DNA of 64,000 nt from positions 1 through 64,000 of the forward strand of contig NZ_JAGGNR010000007.1 of assembly GCF_018614975.1 (NCBI RefSeq). The letters are read 5' to 3'. The translations under genes were made by a program, and so were the position numbers. Source of the stretch: Paenibacillus polymyxa (GTDB taxonomy: Bacteria > Bacillota > Bacilli > Paenibacillales > Paenibacillaceae). Under the pieces are notes generated by a model. That model did no database searches, was not told the origin of the DNA, and saw nothing but the letters and a program-made list of their open reading frames with translations. Positions 59,705 through 64,000 of the stretch are shown here, piece by piece (the stretch's first letter is position 1; each line of letters opens with the position of its first letter).

Positions 59705-59999
59705 GCCCGGGTTTGATTCAAATGGTTCCTCGCGTCCCTTGAATGATTGCAGATCGGCATAACAAACCAGGCATGTAGTTATAACCACAACACCAAGTCG
59801 AGCGATCCAGTTTAGATAATCATTACAAGGAAGTCCACATTGTCCGGCGAGTCCCCTTTCCTACATCTCTACTTCAATTATTACGAGTCAGACTCAATTA
59901 CTGTCAAGATAAATACATAGTAGGTGTCGCACTTCATATTACAATCCGTCTTTCTTTAATATTGCAATGCCTCTAGATATATCTGCTGTCAGTACACAT

Positions 60000-61286
60000 T
60001 CAGCGCATGGACAAGTCACGGAATGAGTAGATGCGATATGTATTTTTGCCTTCCGCTTTGGCAAGATAAAGTGCTGCATCTGCTTTCTGAAGCAGTTCTT
60101 TTACTGAATCGTCTTCTTCATATATGGCAATGCCGATGCTTGAAGTTGTATAGAGCTCCTTCCCACCGAGTATCCAAGGGAGCTGCAATGTTTCTAAGAT
60201 GTTTTCCGCCAAAAGGCTGAGTTCTGAGGAGGATTTGACATGAGGAAGTACAAAGACGAATTCGTCACCACCCATTCTGGCCAGGACATCGTGTTCTTGA
60301 AGACAAGCTCCTGCTCGCTTTACAAATTGCCGTAGCAATTCATCCCCCGCATCATGACCTAATGTATCATTGATCTGTTTAAAATTGTCTAGATCTGCAA
60401 ACATGACGGCTAGCTGGCCAACGCTTGTCGTTGCTGCACTTAAAGCATCGTTGAGCATTTTATTGAGATATCTCCGGTTAGGGGCACCGGTAAGTGCATC
60501 ATGATAACTTAATTGTTCCAGTTGAACTTGGTACTTTTTCCGCTCTGTAATTTCTCTTCCCACGAGCATCATGTTTTTGAAATCACCATCCTCGTCGAAC
60601 ATGGGTGTTCCTTTCATCTCCAGCCATACAGGATAGCCCTGTTCATGCTGACGCTCTATTTCATAGGTAAAGGGCTTCTTCAAAAGCAACATACTCATAA
60701 ATACTGTACGAAACTTATCGTCCACATCTCCATTTGGTTGGTAGAATACCCATTTATCTATGTATTCTTTTGGATCGAAGCCAAGCACCATTTTATGAGA
60801 AGGAGAGGCATACTCCACAATGCCATCCAGGTTGATCAACTGGATCAGATCGAGGGAGTTATCGGCTAACAGTCGATAGCGCTCTTCGCTTTTTTTCAAA
60901 GCCTTAAGTAGCTGTCTGTACTCAGTAATGTTTTTAGCCACTCCAAAGATCCCATTTACCTTACCTTCAAAAAACAAAGGAACTTGCTTAATTTGCAAAT
61001 AAACAATTTCTCCATTTTTATGATGAGCTTCGGCAACATATTGACAGGATGCACCCTTTAAGACCTCAGAAAAATATTGGATGATCAAATCAAGCTGATG
61101 TTGACAAAAGAGATCTTTGTAGGATGAACCCATGATTTCACTCTTTTGAAATCCTAAACACTCTGTAACCCCTTCATTTACTTCTACGATCGTTCCTTCG
61201 TTCGAAACGATAAAAGTGGCATCTGGATTGTGATTTATAATTGATCTAAATGCTTCAATGGACTGCTCGCTCAAAAACTCTTTCAT
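60000..61286 (-). CDS. PAS-PAS-GGDEF diguanylate cyclase
   Basis: 428 residues, no membrane segment. Two PAS domains (about 12-125 and 135-255; INHNPDATFIVSNEGTIVEV and LADNSLDLIQLINLDGIVEY) precede a GGDEF domain with DALTGAPNRRYL and intact RMGGDEFVFVLP near residue 340. The inhibitory I-site RxxD reads QEHD, so product feedback is probably lost. It makes cyclic-di-GMP. The ribosome site is weak (GGAAAG). Confidence 0.9.
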   Translation of the reverse strand: MKEFLSEQSIEAFRSIINHNPDATFIVSNEGTIVEVNEGVTECLGFQKSEIMGSSYKDLFCQHQLDLIIQYFSEVLKGASCQYVAEAHHKNGEIVYLQIKQVPLFFEGKVNGIFGVAKNITEYRQLLKALKKSEERYRLLADNSLDLIQLINLDGIVEYASPSHKMVLGFDPKEYIDKWVFYQPNGDVDDKFRTVFMSMLLLKKPFTYEIERQHEQGYPVWLEMKGTPMFDEDGDFKNMMLVGREITERKKYQVQLEQLSYHDALTGAPNRRYLNKMLNDALSAATTSVGQLAVMFADLDNFKQINDTLGHDAGDELLRQFVKRAGACLQEHDVLARMGGDEFVFVLPHVKSSSELSLLAENILETLQLPWILGGKELYTTSSIGIAIYEEDDSVKELLQKADAALYLAKAEGKNTYRIYSFRDLSMR

Positions 61287-61522
61287 ACTTTCCGATCAAT
61301 CCTCCGCTAGAATGTCTAAATTTGTAGAATAACTATACAATATTTTAGCAAATTTTGTTTTCATTTAATATTACTAAAATTATCCAGCCACGTTGACGTC
61401 TTAAATCCCGACCCGGATAAATTAAATTAGACTGATAAGTTACCTTTCGGTGGTTCTATATCAGTGAGCTTAAAAAAAGTCGTTGAAGGTTTAGCGGGAC
61501 TTGCTTAATTCCACATAAAAAT

Positions 61523-61551
61523 GGAGCAGCTGCGCCCAGGCGAACTGCTCC
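61523..61551 (-). terminator. Terminator downstream of the LoaP-like gene
   Basis: GGAGCAG (61523-61529) and CTGCTCC (61545-61551), with minus-strand ATTTTTATG. The region 61287-61568 otherwise shows no gene. Confidence 0.6.
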
Positions 61552-61568
61552 TTGCCGTATGAATAACG

Positions 61569-61745
61569 TTAAATGACGACTATTACATCTCGAGTAAAAT
61601 AAATATATGCAATGAAGCTATTTCTTCTCAAAATATGCTGCCTTTGCGGATCGTTATACATATGCCTCAACTGTTTAGCATTCCAATGTAGGACACCGAT
61701 TTCCTTACTCCTCTTCCCTGCAATCTCCCACCAATGCTCATCCAA
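61569..61745 (-). CDS. Possible 58-residue protein after the LoaP-like gene
   Basis: An open frame starting at a TTG directly behind the LoaP-like stop: LDEHWWEIAGKRSKEIGVLH, then WNAKQLRHMYNDPQRQ. No ribosome site; an in-frame TAA precedes it by one codon. The tryptophan-rich, charged composition looks coding, so it may be a remnant of a longer gene. No family recognised. Confidence 0.3.
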   Translation of the reverse strand: MDEHWWEIAGKRSKEIGVLHWNAKQLRHMYNDPQRQHILRRNSFIAYIYFTRDVIVVI

Positions 61746-61750
61746 TTAAC

Positions 61751-62278
61751 TCAAGCAAGTGAGACATTGATGCCAACATCGATCAACTTGACCTCGTTCA
61801 GCAACTGCACCTCAATTTTGGCCCTTGACTTGCGTTTATCAATTTTCCGTATCATCGCTTCTTTGCCGAGGAGTGGTCCGGACGTTACTTTGAATTGGTT
61901 CCCGCCGATAATGATATCTGAGTATCCCATTGTTCCGTTGACACCGCATAGCTGGAGGAGCCAGTCCATCTGTTCCTTGGGAATCGGAGTGAAAAAATTG
62001 GCAGCCTGATCATGCTTGTGAATGCCGCCATTGACCATATACAAAATATACGGCGTTTTTTTGATGTTGTAATATAAATCGTGAATCTGTCCGGTTTGGA
62101 TAAAAATATAGCCTGGAAATAATACTTTGGTGCAATGACGAGTTTTTCCCTGCTTTCGTTCCGGAATCATTCGTTTGGGTACTAGACAACTCAAGTGCTG
62201 TAGCGCATAAAATCGATCCATAAAAAGTTTAATTTCTTCTTCTTTCCCACTCTGTACAAAAAAGCTGTACCAGTTCAT
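61751..62278 (-). CDS. loaP: LoaP-like NusG-family antiterminator
   Basis: About 175 residues. The N-terminal NGN domain starts MNWYSFFVQSGKEEEIKLFM and includes KVLFPGYIFIQT; a KOW motif is in FKVTSGPLLGKEAMIRKIDK. The length equals LoaP, a NusG paralogue that promotes antitermination in large secondary-metabolite operons of Bacillota. GGGAGG lies before the ATG at 62278. It adjoins a P450 and a polyketide-type methyltransferase gene, matching such use. An ordinary NusG would sit with ribosomal genes. Confidence 0.82.
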   Translation of the reverse strand: MNWYSFFVQSGKEEEIKLFMDRFYALQHLSCLVPKRMIPERKQGKTRHCTKVLFPGYIFIQTGQIHDLYYNIKKTPYILYMVNGGIHKHDQAANFFTPIPKEQMDWLLQLCGVNGTMGYSDIIIGGNQFKVTSGPLLGKEAMIRKIDKRKSRAKIEVQLLNEVKLIDVGINVSLA

Positions 62279-62359
62279 AGATCCTCCCATGATCTTTTTT
62301 ATGGACAAATTCAAACCCATTCATTATGTATTATTATAATAAATTACATTTAAGTAAAT

Positions 62360-62399
62360 AAAAAGTGCCTAGGGTCACGGTTCACCCCGGGCACTTTTT
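62360..62399. terminator. Terminator between P450 and LoaP-like genes
   Basis: AAAAAGTGCC (62360-62369) and GGCACTTTTT (62390-62399) with further GGG/CCC pairing inside. It could be a LoaP target or simply a bidirectional stop. Confidence 0.78.
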
Positions 62400-62423
62400 A
62401 CGTCTTTTCACCTAACAGATCGA

Positions 62424-63623
62424 TTAGCCTTGAAGCAGAAGGGATAAATTTTTCAGCCCGTATACATTGCTGGGATTGACGTCGACCTCATAGTCGGGAT
62501 GCACTTGAAGCCCCGGATAGGTAGTCAGCATCGCTGTCAGCGCCGCTTTGGCTTCCATTCTGGCCAGGTGGGAGCCCATGCAAAAATGGATGCCTTTACC
62601 CAGAGCCAAATGTGGGTTATTCTTTCTGCCAAGAATGAACGTATCGCCTTCTTCAAATATGTCCTCATCCCGGTTTGCTGAACCGATCCAATTGACAACA
62701 TAGTCGCCGGGCTCCAGTGCTTTGCCGCCAATCTCTGTGCGTTTGAGCACTTTGCGAATCGCTCGCTGCAAAGGAGAACGGTAACGCAGCATCTCCTCGA
62801 CAGCGGATGGAATCATTTGCGGATGCTGCCCCAGTTCCTTAACCAGCTCATAATCATTGAATGTGTAGATGGAGTTGGTGATGAGACTGGTGGTGGTTTC
62901 ATTTCCTGCGATAAGCAGCATGACACAGCTTGCAATCAGCGACTCGGAAGACAGCTTCTCTCCATCTTCCTCCGCCTGTGTCAGGTCAGATATGATATCA
63001 TCGGCTGGATTACGGCGTTTCAGTTCAATGATGTCCTGAAAATAGGCCACAAGCTGTTCACTCGCCTGAGCCTGCAACTGATAAATACGCATATATTCTT
63101 CGGGCGTATTCTCCTGGGGTGCCAGAGTCAGTGTATTTGCCCAGTCCCGGAATTGCTCACGGTCGCTTGTAGGAACGCCAAGCAACTCCGAAATAACAAT
63201 CATCGGCAGCGGGGAGGCAAAATCCTGCACCATATCTATTTCGATGCGTCCCTCAATCGATTCCATCAGCTCCTGTACAATCATATCAATTCTGGATGCC
63301 CAGGAGGACATCGCCTTTGGTGTGAACGCTTTGCCTAACAGCGCGCGGCTGATGGTATGCTTGGGCTGATCCTGAAAAATGATCGTATCCTGAATAATCG
63401 GTGGAGCAAGCACCTTGTTGGAGAAGTAATCCTTATCCTCGGCAACCCGCTTGACATCCTCGTATTTGAATACACTCCAGACATCCTCTGCTTCGTTATA
63501 ATGAACCGGATCTTCCTGCCGCATTTTTTTGTACCATGCAAATGGCTCATATTTCTCCGCGTTGGTCTTAAAACCTGTAACCAAGTTCAAATCGGGAAAA
63601 CTACTTCTTTCCTTGATATTCAT
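62424..63623 (-). CDS. Cytochrome P450
   Basis: 399 residues, soluble bacterial class. The I-helix is LLIAGNETTTS, the ExxR-like helix VEEMLRYRSPLQRAIR, and the heme loop HLALGKGIHFCMGSHLAR with the axial Cys; the usual Phe before GxG is Leu. AAAGGAG lies before the ATG. Probably tailors the product of the adjoining pathway. Substrate unknown. Confidence 0.93.
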   Translation of the reverse strand: MNIKERSSFPDLNLVTGFKTNAEKYEPFAWYKKMRQEDPVHYNEAEDVWSVFKYEDVKRVAEDKDYFSNKVLAPPIIQDTIIFQDQPKHTISRALLGKAFTPKAMSSWASRIDMIVQELMESIEGRIEIDMVQDFASPLPMIVISELLGVPTSDREQFRDWANTLTLAPQENTPEEYMRIYQLQAQASEQLVAYFQDIIELKRRNPADDIISDLTQAEEDGEKLSSESLIASCVMLLIAGNETTTSLITNSIYTFNDYELVKELGQHPQMIPSAVEEMLRYRSPLQRAIRKVLKRTEIGGKALEPGDYVVNWIGSANRDEDIFEEGDTFILGRKNNPHLALGKGIHFCMGSHLARMEAKAALTAMLTTYPGLQVHPDYEVDVNPSNVYGLKNLSLLLQG

Positions 63624-63729
63624 GCCAATCGCTCTCCTTTATATCCATATGTGCAGAGGGGATGCAGCCCGTTTGATCCATACAGCCATTGGAAAGAGCC
63701 AGCAGCTGCCGTAAGGTTACAACCTGTTC

Positions 63730-64000
63730 CTAGTACTGAGTGAACGTTTGTTTCATCACCTTTTCCTCCAGATTAATCCGGTTGAACAGTGTAATGAGAT
63801 GAAGGATAAACAAAGGCACAAATACAGGCCAGGCTTGAGAAATTAGTGCAAAACCGAGAAGTTCGGGAATAATGTTCAGGTAATAATTGGGATGGCGCAC
63901 CAGCCGGAACAGCGAGCTTTGCACCAGTTTGTGGTCCTTGGCAATGTATAGCTTGTATGTCCAAAAAGGACTGAGTTTGCGAATAACATAGATGAGACAG
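63730..64000 (-). CDS. YpbQ/BpsB-like ICMT-family methyltransferase (partial, 5' end outside window)
   Basis: The frame is open to the window edge: VIRKLSPFWTYKLYIAKDHK, then SLFRLVRHPNYYLNIIPELL and a final membrane helix, ending EEKVMKQTFTQY. RHPNY is the conserved SAM/substrate motif of isoprenylcysteine-methyltransferase-like membrane enzymes, and the stretch LVRHPNYYLNIIPELLGFAL closely resembles YpbQ (BpsB), which O-methylates alkylpyrones made by the neighbouring type III polyketide synthase in Bacillus. A type III synthase gene is therefore expected just beyond the window. Confidence 0.78.
   Translation of the reverse strand, partial: CLIYVIRKLSPFWTYKLYIAKDHKLVQSSLFRLVRHPNYYLNIIPELLGFALISQAWPVFVPLFILHLITLFNRINLEEKVMKQTFTQY

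Noticed and set aside
1..64000. CRISPR array
   Set aside because: No series of regularly spaced 25-40 bp direct repeats was seen; the Cas2-like hint at 46444 stands alone.
1..64000. tRNA or rRNA genes
   Set aside because: No cloverleaf with GTTCRANNC and no rRNA core sequence was recognised.

Overview
The window reads as a low-to-mid-GC Bacillota chromosome, most likely Paenibacillus or a close relative. Pointers are the YesM/YesN-type sensor pair with a lipoprotein binding protein, secreted stalk-domain and beta-propeller proteins, strong AGGAGG ribosome sites with many TTG/GTG starts, a LoaP-like NusG paralogue, and an ArsR/ArsD/ArsA-type arsenic operon. Most genes lie on the minus strand. 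No tRNA, rRNA, CRISPR array or intact transposase was seen.

Layout. (1) 1-4.7 kb: a CstR-controlled sulfide/persulfide operon with rhodaneses, TusA, DsrE-like proteins, a persulfide-dioxygenase-like fusion and a TauE exporter. A -10-adjacent ATACC-N6-GGTAT operator occurs at both ends, and one DsrE gene is broken by a 7-bp tandem duplication. (2) 4.8-16 kb: a decayed accessory stretch with broken genes (ArsR-like, M52 protease, subtilase, WD40 propeller), secreted repeat proteins, an inverted pair of damaged paralogues and a 50-bp dispersed repeat. (3) 16-23 kb: an SDR, a three-gene regulatory operon (OmpR-type regulator, NarX-type kinase, receiver-only protein), kbl plus threonine dehydrogenase, and a GH43 glycosidase with a cre site. 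(4) 23-32 kb: an eight-gene minus-strand operon with divergent arsN1, built around a radical SAM protein ending in RCCLKC (ArsL signature) and an ArsM-like methyltransferase. This looks like an arsinothricin-type organoarsenical antibiotic cluster with extra parts: an ATP-grasp ligase, a CobW GTPase, an aquaporin and two small vicinal-cysteine proteins. (5) 32-46 kb: arsenic resistance (two arsR, arsB, arsC, arsD, arsA, an IscA-like protein, a phosphatase), pstSCAB, a second arsenate-reductase-like protein with a degenerate response regulator, and two flavin monooxygenases around a MarR paralogue. (6) 46-51.5 kb: an alpha/beta hydrolase, a Cys-Cys-tagged cupin, and a fluoride riboswitch controlling a CLC-F-type transporter and an enolase. 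(7) 51.7-59 kb: a GH16 laminarinase and a binding-protein/YesM/YesN module. (8) 59-64 kb: a diguanylate cyclase, a LoaP-like antiterminator, a cytochrome P450 and a YpbQ-like methyltransferase cut by the window edge.

How they fit together. Much of the window handles toxic anions and metalloids: sulfide, arsenate/arsenite, phosphate (the arsenate competitor) and fluoride, with enolase as the fluoride-sensitive enzyme. Within the arsenic block, As(III) could enter through the aquaporin, be handled by vicinal-cysteine proteins, be built into an arsinothricin-like amino acid by ArsL and ArsM, possibly be ligated by the ATP-grasp enzyme, be exported by the MFS protein, and be neutralised in the producer by ArsN1. 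Two nearly identical Cys-Cys MarR proteins and a TTGCAA-type motif upstream of the target genes suggest one shared regulatory circuit. The pathway is inferred from motifs and gene order; nothing was searched or measured.
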